Source: Rhodocyclaceae bacterium
GTDB lineage: Bacteria > Pseudomonadota > Gammaproteobacteria > Burkholderiales > Rhodocyclaceae
Assembly: GCA_028713915.1 (NCBI GenBank)
Contig: JAQTNK010000002.1
Location: 1 to 64,000, forward strand
Length of the DNA: 64,000 bases
Direction of reading: 5' to 3'
This document shows positions 52,445 to 62,175 of the stretch, one piece after another. The notes beneath the pieces were generated by a model. It was not told the DNA's origin. It worked only from the letters and a program-made list of their open reading frames with translations, and ran no database searches. Every line of letters begins with the position of its first letter. The stretch's first letter is position 1. The position numbers were made by a program, and so were the translations under genes.

Positions 52445-52948
52445 ATGCGCAAACAAATCCGTATATCCATCCTGACCGCCCTGCTCGCACTGGGCGGCGT
52501 CCGCCTCGCGGCTGCCGTCGAGTCGCCCAAGAGCTTCCTGAGCGGAGCCATCGAGGACAGTCGCTCCGATATCCAGTTGTCGCAACTTGCGCTGCAGAAA
52601 TCGCAGAATGCGGATGTCAAGTCCTTCGCGCAGCGCATGATCAAGGATCACACGGCGCTTAACGAGCGCATCGAAGCGCTGGCGCGCGCCAAGAACCTGA
52701 AGCTGCCCGGCGGTACCTCGCTCAGGCAGCAAGCGTCCTATGAACAGCTCAGCCACGCATCCGGCAATTTCGACAAGCTGTACATGGACGACCGGGTCGC
52801 GGAGCATCAGTACGACATCAAGAAATTCAGCGAGCAGGCCCAGTCCGCCACGGATCCCGAAGTCAAGGCCCTGGCGGCCGAGATGGTACCCAAGATGCAG
52901 GAAGACCTCAGGCTCGCGCAGACTCTGGATGCGAAGCTGAAGCACTGA
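52445..52948 (+). CDS. DUF4142 family exported protein
   Basis: A 167-residue protein with a strong ribosome-binding site (AAAGGAGAAAC) before the ATG at 52445. It has a signal peptide (LLALGGVRLAAA) and then a helical DUF4142 domain (SQLALQKSQNADVKSFAQRM, DHTALNERI). The fold resembles ferritin-like four-helix bundles. The family is common in the periplasm and of unknown function, often stress-linked. An in-frame ATG at 52418 lacks the ribosome-binding site. Confidence 0.88.
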   Translation: MRKQIRISILTALLALGGVRLAAAVESPKSFLSGAIEDSRSDIQLSQLALQKSQNADVKSFAQRMIKDHTALNERIEALARAKNLKLPGGTSLRQQASYEQLSHASGNFDKLYMDDRVAEHQYDIKKFSEQAQSATDPEVKALAAEMVPKMQEDLRLAQTLDAKLKH

Positions 52949-53123
52949 GCTTCCGGCCGGCACAAACCGCTCGGCCGGACCCGGCAAGGGCGAGCAGCGC
53001 AAGGGCGCCAGCGGCACGGAAGGCCAGCTTCCGACGCCGGCTCTGGCCGGCAAATAGGCGCGTAAGCCAAGTCGCGCGCTTGGGCGATTCTGCGACTGGC
53101 CTCGCAATGAGACAATCCGCGGC

Positions 53124-53789
53124 ATGTCATCCACGCCCTACTGTCCGCCCGCGCATCGCGGGCTTGCCCTCCTCTATCTCTCGGAGCAGCTGATCGTCGT
53201 CGACAAACCCAGCGGCCTGCTGAGCGTGCCGGGGCGCGGCGCCGGCAAGGAGGACTGCTTGTCGCGCCGGGTCCAGGCCGAATTTCCGGACGCCATGATC
53301 GTCCATCGCCTCGACATGGGGACGTCGGGCATCGTCGTCATGGGGCGCGGCGCCAAGGCGCAACGCGAGCTCAGCATCCTGTTCCAGGAGCGCCGGGTGC
53401 ACAAGCGCTACCAGGCCTTTGTCGAAGGGCGCTGGACGGCTGCCGCCGCCGGCGAGATCGCGCTGCCCATCAGCGGCGATTGGCCCAACCGCCCGAAGCA
53501 GAAAGTCGATCACGCCACGGGCCGGCCGAGCCTGACCCGCTATCGCGTGCTCGACATCGACGCCGCGCGCGCGGTGTCGCGCATCGAGCTCGAGCCCATT
53601 ACCGGCCGTTCGCACCAGTTGCGGGTGCACATGGAAGCGATGGGCCATCCGATCCTCGGCGACGACTTCTACGGCGCGCCGACTTCCTGCGCCAAGGCGG
53701 AGCGCCTGATGCTGCACGCCTGCCGGATCGAACTCGGCGATCCGCAAACCGGCGCGCCGCTGCGTGTCGATTGCCCGCCGCCTTTCTGA
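53124..53789 (+). CDS. RluA-family pseudouridine synthase
   Basis: A 221-residue protein with the family core: LIVVDKPSGLLSVPG, the catalytic HRLDMGTSGIVV motif with the active Asp, KRYQAFVEG, and a final GRSHQLRVH segment. It lacks an S4 domain, as in the short RluA/TruC-like forms. It should isomerise uridine in rRNA or tRNA; the exact target cannot be told. A 175-base gap precedes it. Confidence 0.92.
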   Translation: MSSTPYCPPAHRGLALLYLSEQLIVVDKPSGLLSVPGRGAGKEDCLSRRVQAEFPDAMIVHRLDMGTSGIVVMGRGAKAQRELSILFQERRVHKRYQAFVEGRWTAAAAGEIALPISGDWPNRPKQKVDHATGRPSLTRYRVLDIDAARAVSRIELEPITGRSHQLRVHMEAMGHPILGDDFYGAPTSCAKAERLMLHACRIELGDPQTGAPLRVDCPPPF

Positions 53790-53896
53790 CCGGCATTGGC
53801 TTGTGCTCTTGGCTGGCGTCCGCATGATCCCTTGCCGCTGCCATGACGACCCTTGAACAAGACCACGCGGCATGACCCCCCAGCGCCTCGCCGACC

Positions 53897-54394
53897 TCAC
53901 CGCGGCCGACGGCTGGCTCCGCGCCGGGCCGCTTCGATCGCCGCGATGTCGATCTTGCGCATCTCCATCATGGCATCGAAAGCGCGCTTGGCGGCGGCAC
54001 CATCAGGATCGGTGACCGCGGCGATCAGGGCGCGTGGCGTGATCTGCCACGACAGGCCCCACTTGTCCTTGCACCAGCCGCAGGCGCTTTCCTGGCCGCC
54101 GTTGCCGACGATCGCCTGCCACAAGCGGTCGGTTTCGGCCTGGTCGTCGGTCGCAACCTGAAAGGAAAAAGCCTCGCTGTGCTTGAACTCGGGACCGCCG
54201 TTGAGGCCGAGGCAGGGGATGCCCATCACGGTGAACTCGACCATCAGGACGTCACCCTGCTGGCCGGCGGGATAGTCGCCGGGCGCGCGATGAATCTTTC
54301 CCACCGCGCTGTCCGGAAACGTCTCGGCGTAGAAGCGCGCGGCTTCCTCGGCGGTGCCGTTGAACCAGAGACAAATCGTGTTCTTGTTGACCAT
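53897..54394 (-). CDS. VOC-family (PhnB/3-demethylubiquinone-like) protein
   Basis: A 165-residue protein started at the ATG at 54394, which has GGAGGA upstream. The N-terminus (TICLWFNGTAEEAARFYAE) and the VTDPDGAAAKRAFDAMMEM end match the 3-demethylubiquinone-methyltransferase-like glyoxalase fold (VOC superfamily). Such proteins bind small ligands and metals. Despite the family name, most members are not methyltransferases. It is convergent with the RluA-type gene. Confidence 0.88.
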   Translation of the reverse strand: MVNKNTICLWFNGTAEEAARFYAETFPDSAVGKIHRAPGDYPAGQQGDVLMVEFTVMGIPCLGLNGGPEFKHSEAFSFQVATDDQAETDRLWQAIVGNGGQESACGWCKDKWGLSWQITPRALIAAVTDPDGAAAKRAFDAMMEMRKIDIAAIEAARRGASRRPR

Positions 54395-54513
54395 GTCAGT
54401 CCTCCGACGAATGCGGGGCACGGCCCAAACGGGAATGCCCGATTGCTTCGGCAATGGGCGTGGCGCAAAGTTGCGCCGCCGCGCGAACGACCGAGCGGCG
54501 GCGCGTGATCGGA

Positions 54514-56211
54514 TCAGGCGGCCTGCGCTTCGCTGGCCGCGACGCGCTTCGAGCCGATCCGGTTCGCGCCGCTTACCAGCGCCTGGATCGAGGCGGTGAC
54601 GATGTTGGCGCTTATGCCGAAGCCATAGACGTCGCCGCGGTCGCCCGGCTGCGCCACCTCGACGAAGGCGCAGGCCCTGGCATCGCCGCCGTCGCGGCTG
54701 GCGCCCATCGAGCGCTCCTCGTAGCTGCGCACCTGAAGCTCGATGCCCAGGCTGCGCAGCGCATGCACGGCGGCGTCGATGGGGCCGTTGCCCTCGCCGG
54801 CGAGCCGGTGGGTCGTGCCGTTCATCTCGACCGTCAGGCGGATGCCCTGGGCGCCGCCGCGCTCGCACAGATGGTGCTCGACGTAGCGCAGCGGCGCGCC
54901 GGCGATGAGATAGGTCTGCGCGAACAATTGCCAGATGTCGGCGGCGCTCATCTCGCCGCCGTGGCTGTCGGTATGGCGCTGCACGGCGGCGGAGAACTCG
55001 ACCTGCAGGCGGCGCGGCAGCACCACGCCGTATTCGGTCTCGAGCAGGTAGGCGATGCCGCCCTTGCCGGACTGGCTGTTGATGCGGATCACGGAATCGT
55101 AGCTGCGGCCGACGTCGGCCGGGTCGATGGGAAGATAGGGAACGTTCCACGCGGCGTGCGCCGTCTGGGCGGCGAAACCTTTCTTGATGGCGTCCTGGTG
55201 GGAGCCGGAAAACGCCGTGAAGACGAGATCGCCGACGTAGGGATGGCGCGGGTGCAGCGGCAGCCGCGTGCAGTGCTCGACCATGCGGGCGACGGCGTTG
55301 ATGTCGGAAAAATCGAGGCCGGGCGCCACGCCCTGCGTGTAGAGGTTGAGGGCGAGCGTGACGATGTCGACGTTGCCGGTGCGCTCGCCGTTGCCGAAGA
55401 GGCAGCCCTCGACGCGATCGGCGCCGGCCAGCAGCCCCAGCTCGGCCGCCGCCACGGCGCAGCCGCGGTCGTTGTGCGGATGCAGGCTGAGGACGACGCT
55501 GTCGCGGCGCGCGAGATGGCGATGCATCCATTCGATCTGGTCGGCATAGACGTTCGGCGTCGCCACTTCGACGGTCGCCGGCAGGTTGAGGATGACCTTG
55601 TTCTCGGGCGTCGCGCCCCAGGCGGCCGTTACGGCGTCGCAGACGTCGAGGGCGAAGCCGAGTTCGGTGGCGGTGAAGGTTTCGGGACTGTACTCGAGCA
55701 CCCATTCCGTTTCCGGCTGCGCCGCGGCCAGTTCCTTGACGAGCCGCACGGCGGCGACGGCCATGTCCGCCACTTCAGCCTGGCTCATGCCGAAGACGAC
55801 TTCGCGGAACGGCTGCGACGTGGCGTTATAGACATGGACGATGGCCCGGCGCGCGCCGCGCAGGGATTCCATGGTGCGGCGGATCAGGTGCTCCCGCGCC
55901 TGGGTCAGCACCTCGATGGTCACGTCGGCGGGAATGTGGCCGTCTTCGATGAGCCGGCGCACGAAGTCGAAGTCGGTCTGCGAGGCGGACGGAAAGGCGA
56001 CCTCGATTTCCTTGAAGCCGATCGCGCAGAGCGCGCGGAACATGTGCAGCTTGCGTTCCGCGTTCATCGGCTCGAACAGCGCCTGGTTGCCGTCGCGCAG
56101 GTCGGTGCTCATCCAGATCGGCGGCGCGGCGAGGGTTCGGTTCGGCCACTGGCGAGCGGCGAGATTGACCGGCGCAAACGGGCGGTACTTGGCGGCGGGT
56201 TGCGGCAACAT
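54514..56211 (-). CDS. leuA: 2-isopropylmalate synthase, type 2 (LeuA)
   Basis: A 565-residue protein, the length of LeuA type 2 enzymes. I chose the ATG at 56211 ([12 protein letters not shown] start), with AGGAG upstream. Marks are the [11 protein letters not shown] active-site segment, [11 protein letters not shown] and [10 protein letters not shown] of the condensing domain, and a C-terminal leucine-feedback domain. It condenses 2-ketoisovalerate with acetyl-CoA in leucine synthesis. It is divergent from an Lrp-type regulator and probably controlled by it. Confidence 0.95.
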   Translation of the reverse strand: MLPQPAAKYRPFAPVNLAARQWPNRTLAAPPIWMSTDLRDGNQALFEPMNAERKLHMFRALCAIGFKEIEVAFPSASQTDFDFVRRLIEDGHIPADVTIEVLTQAREHLIRRTMESLRGARRAIVHVYNATSQPFREVVFGMSQAEVADMAVAAVRLVKELAAAQPETEWVLEYSPETFTATELGFALDVCDAVTAAWGATPENKVILNLPATVEVATPNVYADQIEWMHRHLARRDSVVLSLHPHNDRGCAVAAAELGLLAGADRVEGCLFGNGERTGNVDIVTLALNLYTQGVAPGLDFSDINAVARMVEHCTRLPLHPRHPYVGDLVFTAFSGSHQDAIKKGFAAQTAHAAWNVPYLPIDPADVGRSYDSVIRINSQSGKGGIAYLLETEYGVVLPRRLQVEFSAAVQRHTDSHGGEMSAADIWQLFAQTYLIAGAPLRYVEHHLCERGGAQGIRLTVEMNGTTHRLAGEGNGPIDAAVHALRSLGIELQVRSYEERSMGASRDGGDARACAFVEVAQPGDRGDVYGFGISANIVTASIQALVSGANRIGSKRVAASEAQAA

Positions 56212-56384
56212 GACGGCGGCTCCTCTTGAATGGCATGCAATGTCGGTGGACGTCATGCTATTCAAAATTGCCGGACATTTGCTTGCGTTCTATGGTGCCG
56301 TATTGAAGAAAATTGGCAGCTTATTGCGCAATGGCGGTGTGAAAGGTAATCTCGTGCCGGTGAGATGACAACCGGGGCAATGCG
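56212..56384. promoter_or_regulatory. leuA/lrp divergent promoter region
   Basis: This 173-base region between the divergent leuA and Lrp-type genes is A+T-rich in its middle (56255-56330). Lrp-family proteins usually bind such shared regions. No precise operator can be named from sequence alone. Confidence 0.45.
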
Positions 56385-56855
56385 ATGGAACTCGATGGCT
56401 ACGATCGCCGGATTCTCGGCGTCCTGCAGGAGGACGGCCGCATCAGCAATCAGGACCTGGCGGAGCGCATCGGCCTGTCGCCCTCGCCCTGCCTGCGGCG
56501 CGTGCGCGCGCTGGAAGAGGCCGGCATCATCGCCGGCTATCGCGCGCTGTTGAATGCCAAGGCGCTGGGACTCTCGCTGACGGCCTTGATCCACATTTCC
56601 ATGGATCAGCATACGCCCGAGCGCTTCAAGCATTTCGAGTCGCAGGTCGGCGAGATTCCCGAAGTGATGGAATGCCTGCTGATTACCGGCCAGGCCGCCG
56701 ACTATCAGCTCAAGGTCGTCGTCGCGGACATGGACGCCTACCAGGAACTGCTGCTCAACCGCATCACCCGCATCAAGGGCGTCACCGGGGTGCATTCGAG
56801 CTTCGTGCTGCGCCGGGTGGTCGACAAGACCGCGCTGGCGATCGCGGAAGCATAG
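56385..56855 (+). CDS. Lrp/AsnC-family transcriptional regulator
   Basis: A 156-residue protein with an N-terminal HTH (DRRILGVLQEDGRISNQDLA) and an effector-binding RAM domain (VMECLLITGQADYQLKV-type pattern). The length and motifs are normal. It is divergent from leuA, and so probably regulates leucine synthesis in response to leucine or another amino acid. Its end lies seven bases from the end of the histidine kinase gene, on the other strand. Confidence 0.93.
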   Translation: MELDGYDRRILGVLQEDGRISNQDLAERIGLSPSPCLRRVRALEEAGIIAGYRALLNAKALGLSLTALIHISMDQHTPERFKHFESQVGEIPEVMECLLITGQAADYQLKVVVADMDAYQELLLNRITRIKGVTGVHSSFVLRRVVDKTALAIAEA

Positions 56856-56862
56856 TCGGCGG

Positions 56863-59223
56863 CTAAGCGTCGACCCGGCGCGGCAGCCACTTCAGGATCG
56901 CGGCGAACGGGGCTTCCGCGTGGGTGGCTTTGGGAATCAGGTCGTTCATCCCCGCTTCCAGGCATTGCGCCTTGTTCTCCGGGAAGACGTTGGCCGTCAG
57001 GGCCAGGATCAGGACCTGCGCGCCGCCCGGCAAGCGACGAATGCGTCGCGTCGCCTCCAGGCCGTCCATGTGCGGCATGCGCATGTCCATGAGGATGACG
57101 TCGTAGGCGTTCCGGCGCGCCAGGTCGACCGCTTCGGCGCCGTTTTCGGCGACGTCGATCTGCGGCCAGACGTCCTTCAGCAGCGACTGCGTGATGTAGC
57201 GGTTGTCCGCATCGTCGTCCGCGACCAGGACCTTGAGGTCGCCGTAGTCGCGCTTGAGGATGGCTTCCGCGGATTCCTGCGGCGCCGGAGGCGCCGGTTC
57301 CCGGGGCGTCGTCGCCTTCTTCAGCCGCACCGTGAACCAGAAGGTGCTGCCGACGCCCGGCGTGCTGACGACGCCGGCGTCGCCGCCCATCAGCCCGGCC
57401 AGCCGCTTGGTGATCGCCAGGCCCAGCCCGGTGCCGCCGTATTTGCGCGTCGTCGAGTTGTCGGCTTGCTCGAACGCGCAAAACAGTTGCGGAATCACTT
57501 CGGGCGCGATGCCGATGCCGGTGTCGCGCACTTCGAAGCGCACCAGCGCGCTGTCCGCGTCTTCCTGCTCCAGCGAGGTGCCGAGCGTGACGGTGCCGTG
57601 TTCCGAGAACTTCACCGCGTTGCTGGCGTAGTTGAGCAGCGCCTCGCGCAAGCGGGTGTGATCGCCGAGCAGACGGGCCGGCAGCGCGCCGTTTTCGACG
57701 ACGATGCCGAGCCCCTTGGCGTGGGCGCGCTCGGCGATGATGGAGCAGACGTGGTCGACGATGGCGCCGATGCTCAACTCGGCTTCGTCGAGGGTGAACT
57801 TGCCCGACTCGATCTTGGAAAGATCGAGGACGTCGTTGACGATGCCGAGCAGGTGCCGGCCGGCCGCATCGATCCGGTCCAGGCGCTGCGCCTGCTCGGG
57901 CGGCACGCCGGCGCGGCGGATGAGGTGGGCCATGCCCATGATGGCGTGCAGGGGCGTGCGAATTTCGTGGGACATGTTGGCGAGGAAGGTGCTCTTCGCC
58001 ACGTTGGCGGCCTCGGCAGCCTGCTTGGCGCCGGAGAGCTCGACGGTGCGTTCGGCCACCATCTGCTCGAGATGGTGGCGGTGGCGGTCGAGTTCCTCGG
58101 CGTTGTGCTTGCGGTCGGTGATGTCGGTATATAGGCCGAGGACGCCGATGACGCGATCGCCTTCGCCGCGCAGCGGCACTTTCGAGGTGCTCAGCCAGAT
58201 GGTGCGGCCGTCCGGCGTCGTCTGCGGCTCCTCGAAATCCAGCCGCGGCGCGCCCGACGCCATCACGGCCTGGTCGTCGGCGCGGTAGCGCTCGGCCTGG
58301 TCGCGCCAGCCCATGTCGAAGTCGGTCTTGCCGACCAGTTCCGTCGCCCCGCGCAGGCCGGCATCGCCGGCGAACAGGCTGTTGCAGCCGAGGTAGCGCG
58401 ATTCCCGATCCTTCCAGAAGACGCGCACCGGCGCATGCTCGAGGACGGATTGCAGCAGGTCCTTCTGCTTGCGCAAATCCTCGGCATTGCGCTGGTGCTG
58501 GGCCAAGAGCACGCCGACCTTTGCCGTCATCGAATTGATGCCACGCTGCAGCTGTCCAAGTTCGTCGCTGGACGACACCGGAATGCGGCTGTCCAAGGCG
58601 CCGTTCTCGACTTCCTTCAAGACGGCCAGCGACGCGTCGATGCGCCGGGTGATCAGGCGTTGGGCGACCAGCACGATGCCGGCGGAACTGAGCAGGACGA
58701 ACAGCGCCGAGCCGATCTGGCCCCACAGCGCGATCGAGCGTTTCTGGGCGTTGAGATTCGCCGTGCTGATCGTGATGACCGTGTAGTAGATCGGCGAATC
58801 GCCGGACGCGCCGCGGATGTGCGAGACGCTGGTGAGCGTGTCGGCGCCGGCGACGACTTGCTCTTCGGGCGCGGCCTCGGCGAACCAGCGCGCATCGAGG
58901 CCCGGAATGCTGCTGGCCAGGCGGCCCAGGTAGGCCGCATTGGTGGCGACGATGACCCGTCCGCTGCCGCCGATGACCATGCCGTCGAGGTAGGGCGCCC
59001 CGACCAAATCGCCGACCAGCGCCCGCCGCGAGATGGCGCTGACCGCCAATTCGTCGGTGGCGATCATTTGCCCGACGAGGTGCAGCCGGGAACGGATGTG
59101 CTCGTCGGCGGCGGTGCTGTAGCGGTGGATGTAGAACCAGCCGAGCACGCTGAAGGCGGCGATCTCGATGCCGATCACCAGCAGCGCCAGGCGCGAAATG
59201 AGGCCGACCCGGAAGGCGGTCAA
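56863..59223 (-). CDS. Hybrid sensor histidine kinase with PAS and receiver domains
   Basis: A 786-residue protein. I placed the start at the TTG at 59223, which overlaps the stop of the upstream binding-protein gene (TTGA); the longer open frame to 60120 is a shadow of that gene. Order: membrane segment (10-30), periplasmic sensor, second membrane segment (about 150-175), HAMP, PAS ([13 protein letters not shown]), HisKA ([14 protein letters not shown]), HATPase (GGTGLGLAI) and receiver ([14 protein letters not shown]). The coupled solute-binding protein probably supplies the ligand signal. Confidence 0.9.
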   Translation of the reverse strand: MTAFRVGLISRLALLVIGIEIAAFSVLGWFYIHRYSTAADEHIRSRLHLVGQMIATDELAVSAISRRALVGDLVGAPYLDGMVIGGSGRVIVATNAAYLGRLASSIPGLDARWFAEAAPEEQVVAGADTLTSVSHIRGASGDSPIYYTVITISTANLNAQKRSIALWGQIGSALFVLLSSAGIVLVAQRLITRRIDASLAVLKEVENGALDSRIPVSSSDELGQLQRGINSMTAKVGVLLAQHQRNAEDLRKQKDLLQSVLEHAPVRVFWKDRESRYLGCNSLFAGDAGLRGATELVGKTDFDMGWRDQAERYRADDQAVMASGAPRLDFEEPQTTPDGRTIWLSTSKVPLRGEGDRVIGVLGLYTDITDRKHNAEELDRHRHHLEQMVAERTVELSGAKQAAEAANVAKSTFLANMSHEIRTPLHAIMGMAHLIRRAGVPPEQAQRLDRIDAAGRHLLGIVNDVLDLSKIESGKFTLDEAELSIGAIVDHVCSIIAERAHAKGLGIVVENGALPARLLGDHTRLREALLNYASNAVKFSEHGTVTLGTSLEQEDADSALVRFEVRDTGIGIAPEVIPQLFCAFEQADNSTTRKYGGTGLGLAITKRLAGLMGGDAGVVSTPGVGSTFWFTVRLKKATTPREPAPPAPQESAEAILKRDYGDLKVLVADDDADNRYITQSLLKDVWPQIDVAENGAEAVDLARRNAYDVILMDMRMPHMDGLEATRRIRRLPGGAQVLILALTANVFPENKAQCLEAGMNDLIPKATHAEAPFAAILKWLPRRVDA

Positions 59224-60500
59224 GGCGCGTAGTGCGGCGTCTCGGCGAGGGATTCCAGCCGCGTCGTCCGCTCCTTCTCGTAACGCACCTGCGCCGGGGA
59301 GAAATGCCCGAGCGTCTCGATGCCGCGCTCGGGATGGTCGCCGCTGGCGTGCCACGTGGCGATGTAGGTGCTTTGCTGCAGGTGGTGGCTGACCGGGTCC
59401 ATGTAGGCCCCGCTGTCCTGCATGCGCTCCGCCGCCGTCGCCTTGAAATGCTCGAGCTGCGCGATGACGGCATGGTTGTCGGTGGTGCCGGCACGCGCGA
59501 TGGCGGCGAGCAGGGCCTGGGTGGCGAGGTAGGCGGCGTGCGTGACGTGGCCCGGATAGTCGAGCCGGGTGTGGCCATAGCGCTTGCGGTAACGCGCCAC
59601 GAACTCGGCGGTTCCGGGCGTATGGAAATTCCACGCCCAGGTGATGCCGAACAGCGGGCGCGGCGTTCCCGGCGCGGGATAGAGATCCTCCCAGTCCACT
59701 TCGCCGACGACCCACGACCGGCGCTTCAACTGGTCGGCGCCGACCTGGGCGAAGAGCTTGATCTGGTTGTCGCCGCTGATGTTGACGGCGACGACGTCGG
59801 CCGGAATGGCGGCGACTTGCCGCAGCGTGGCGACCGGGTCGGGCAGCGCCTCGGCGGCGACGACTTCGCCGACGACCGTGCCGCCGTACTCGGCGATGTA
59901 CGGGCGCGACGCGGCGGCGCTGCTGCGGCCCCATTCGTCGTCCTCGGTCAGCAGCACCACGCGTTTGGAAGCGTGGCTGGCCAGCGCGTACTTGAGCAGG
60001 GTGCGGTTGTAGTTCGCGGCGTTGGCATCGAAGACGAACTTCGTGCGATGGGCGTTCTCCACCGCTTCCGACGGCGCCGAGGAATTGGTGTTGATGAAGA
60101 TCACGCCATGTCGTTGGCATGCAGCCGACATGCTGGCGGCGATGCCGGAATTGATGGCGCCCACCATGAAGCCGATCCGCGTCTGGGTGATGAGTTCCTC
60201 GGCGACCTTGGCGGCGGTCACCGGGTCGGCCGTCGGATCGCGCGAGACGAGCACTATTTCGCGGCCCAGCACGCCGCCGCGGGCGTTGAATTCGTCGATC
60301 GCCATTTCCACGCCGCGGCGGTCGGCTTCGGCATGCAGGGCAAACCGCCCCGTCGTGGATGTGACATGGGCGATGACGATCGGCTCAGCCTTCGCCGCGG
60401 CGAGCGCCGTCGCGACGATGCCGCTGCCCTGGCCGAGGAAGAAGAACGACGCCAGACCGATCAGGGCGGCGCCGAGAACGCGGTGCAAGGTTGTTTCCAT
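59220..60500 (-). CDS. Periplasmic solute-binding protein (Leu/Ile/Val family)
   Basis: A 426-residue protein with a signal peptide (GIVATALAA) and a type I periplasmic-binding fold of the branched-chain amino acid or amide family. Marks are [22 protein letters not shown] and [13 protein letters not shown]. No transporter genes follow. It ends in a four-base overlap with the hybrid kinase, so it more likely works as the ligand receptor of that kinase. The ATG at 60500 is the likely start. Confidence 0.87.
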   Translation of the reverse strand: METTLHRVLGAALIGLASFFFLGQGSGIVATALAAAKAEPIVIAHVTSTTGRFALHAEADRRGVEMAIDEFNARGGVLGREIVLVSRDPTADPVTAAKVAEELITQTRIGFMVGAINSGIAASMSAACQRHGVIFINTNSSAPSEAVENAHRTKFVFDANAANYNRTLLKYALASHASKRVVLLTEDDEWGRSSAAASRPYIAEYGGTVVGEVVAAEALPDPVATLRQVAAIPADVVAVNISGDNQIKLFAQVGADQLKRRSWVVGEVDWEDLYPAPGTPRPLFGITWAWNFHTPGTAEFVARYRKRYGHTRLDYPGHVTHAAYLATQALLAAIARAGTTDNHAVIAQLEHFKATAAERMQDSGAYMDPVSHHLQQSTYIATWHASGDHPERGIETLGHFSPAQVRYEKERTTRLESLAETPHYAP

Positions 60501-60594
60501 GATCCGAATGGGACGATGGGCTATTTCTAGCCTATTCCATCGAGGTAAGTCAATTGCCATGCGCGGCGCCGCCCCGCTGGCGCCCGGCGGTCGC

Positions 60595-61167
60595 TCAGGC
60601 GGCGGGCCGCGCCCGGCGCGCGCGCACGTAACCGACGAAGCCGCGGACGAACTTGGCGAGGTTGTCGCGCGTGGCGGCATCGACGATCTCGCCGTTGTCG
60701 TCGATGATGCTGGCGGCACGCGACACCAGCAGGCGGCCGCCCGGCCAGAGGTCGGCGCCGAGGGTGCGAAACACCGGCAGCCAGGCGTTCTGCGCCAGCA
60801 CGGTGCCGAAGCCCCCGGACGAGGCGCCGGCGACGGCGACCGGCTTGCCGGCGAACACGCGCGCACTGTCGGCCGGCGGACGCGACAGCCAGTCGATGGC
60901 GTTCTTCGCCACGCCGGGAACGCTGTTGTTGTATTCCGGCGTCATCAGCAGCAAGCCGTCGGCGGCGGCGATGGCGTCCTTCAGCCGCGCCACCGGCGCC
61001 GGAATGCCCTCGCCGCTTTCGACGTCGCCGTCGTAGAGCGGAATGCCGGCGATCGAGTCGATGCGCAGTTCGCTGTCGGGCGGCATCATGGCGACGGCGG
61101 CGCGCAGCACCGCGGAGTTGTACGAGCCGCTGCGCAGGCTGCCCGATAGTCCGATGAGTCTGATCAT
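60595..61167 (-). CDS. NAD(P)H-dependent FMN reductase
   Basis: A 190-residue flavodoxin-like protein. The start at 61167 has AGGAG upstream. The FMN-phosphate loop (GLSGSLRSGSYNSAVL) and the LLMTPEYNNSVPGVAKNAIDWLS segment are typical of the ChrR/YieF/ArsH-like reductase family. It should reduce FMN, quinones or chromate with NAD(P)H, as an antioxidant enzyme. It stands alone between the binding protein and the K+ channel. Confidence 0.9.
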   Translation of the reverse strand: MIRLIGLSGSLRSGSYNSAVLRAAVAMMPPDSELRIDSIAGIPLYDGDVESGEGIPAPVARLKDAIAAADGLLLMTPEYNNSVPGVAKNAIDWLSRPPADSARVFAGKPVAVAGASSGGFGTVLAQNAWLPVFRTLGADLWPGGRLLVSRAASIIDDNGEIVDAATRDNLAKFVRGFVGYVRARRARPAA

Positions 61168-61215
61168 GGTCGTCTCCTGTGCGATCGTCGCGGCTGGCGG
61201 CCCTGGCATTATGCG

Positions 61216-62175
61216 TCAAGCCGGGTCGTGCGGCGCAGGCTCGCTCGCGCTGGGCACGATGTCGTGGAACCGGGTCAGGTCGATGATCCGCGTCTCCTCG
61301 CCGGCATCGGCGATGATGTCCACGAAGCGATGGTCGAAGAACAGCTGGGTGGCCGGGTATTCGTGGAGCGCATGGACCGCGGCGGCGATGGTTTCGTCGT
61401 GACCGATGATGGACACCGTGATGCGGGCGCGCGCGGCCACCAGCGCTTCCTTGCTCCAGCCGTAGAGCGGGCTGGTCTCGTCGATGCGATGAACGAGCGT
61501 CCAGGTCAGGGCGAACACCTGGTTGCGCTGCCGCTGCAGCGCCAGGTCGTGGATGCGGTAATAGACTTCGCCGCCGGCCGTCTGCTCGAGACGCAGCAGT
61601 CCGAGATGCGCGGTCGGCTCGACCATGCGGTTGTGGCGTTCGTTGGCGACCCGCAGCATCAGCACGCGATGGCCGTCGAAGTCGCGCAGCACGACCTTGT
61701 CGCTGAACAGCACCCGCGCGGTCGGCTTGGAGAAGCGCGCAAACACGAGGCCGGTGACCACCGCCAGGCTCATCAGGCCGACCAGGATTTCCAGCGACGA
61801 AATCGCATGGCCGGCGACCGTGCCGGGGAACATCTCGCCATAGCCGACGGTGGCGAGGGTTTCGATGCTGAAGAACAGCACATCGACGAACGAGCCCGGA
61901 CGCGCATGCTCGACGCTGCCGCCGGTCAGCCAGTAGGCGGTGGCGAACAGCAGATTGACGGCGAGGAAGAACGCCGTCAGCAGCGCGAAGAAGCGCGGCC
62001 AGCTGAGCGTGAGTATGAGGTGGTAAGGATCGCGCCAGGCGCGCCACCGATGCACGGACTTGCGGATCACCACGCCGCCTTGCGGCGCCGGTTTCGCCCG
62101 CTCGCGCCGCGGCGCCCGCTGGCGCACCTCGCCCGCTGGCCCCGGCGCCGGCGCCGGCGTCGGCGCCCCGCTCAT
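61216..62175 (-). CDS. KirBac-type inward-rectifier potassium channel
   Basis: A 319-residue protein with two membrane helices (about 65-90 and 125-150) around a pore carrying the K+ filter TVGYGEM. A C-terminal ~170-residue cytoplasmic beta domain of the Kir type follows (LRVANERHNRMVEPTAHL). It starts at the ATG at 62175, overlapping the stop of the upstream GGDEF gene (ATGA). Such channels pass K+ and are gated by lipids or pH. Coupling to a GGDEF gene is uncommon. Confidence 0.9.
   Translation of the reverse strand: MSGAPTPAPAPGPAGEVRQRAPRRERAKPAPQGGVVIRKSVHRWRAWRDPYHLILTLSWPRFFALLTAFFLAVNLLFATAYWLTGGSVEHARPGSFVDVLFFSIETLATVGYGEMFPGTVAGHAISSLEILVGLMSLAVVTGLVFARFSKPTARVLFSDKVVLRDFDGHRVLMLRVANERHNRMVEPTAHLGLLRLEQTAGGEVYYRIHDLALQRQRNQVFALTWTLVHRIDETSPLYGWSKEALVAARARITVSIIGHDETIAAAVHALHEYPATQLFFDHRFVDIIADAGEETRIIDLTRFHDIVPSASEPAPHDPA

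Noticed and set aside
54454-56229. 591-codon plus-strand frame opposite leuA
   Set aside because: Antisense shadow; leuA motifs and its ribosome-binding site are on the minus strand.
59223-60120. In-frame upstream extension of the hybrid kinase gene
   Set aside because: It overlaps the solute-binding protein gene in another frame and is Arg-rich shadow sequence; the kinase begins at the TTG overlap.
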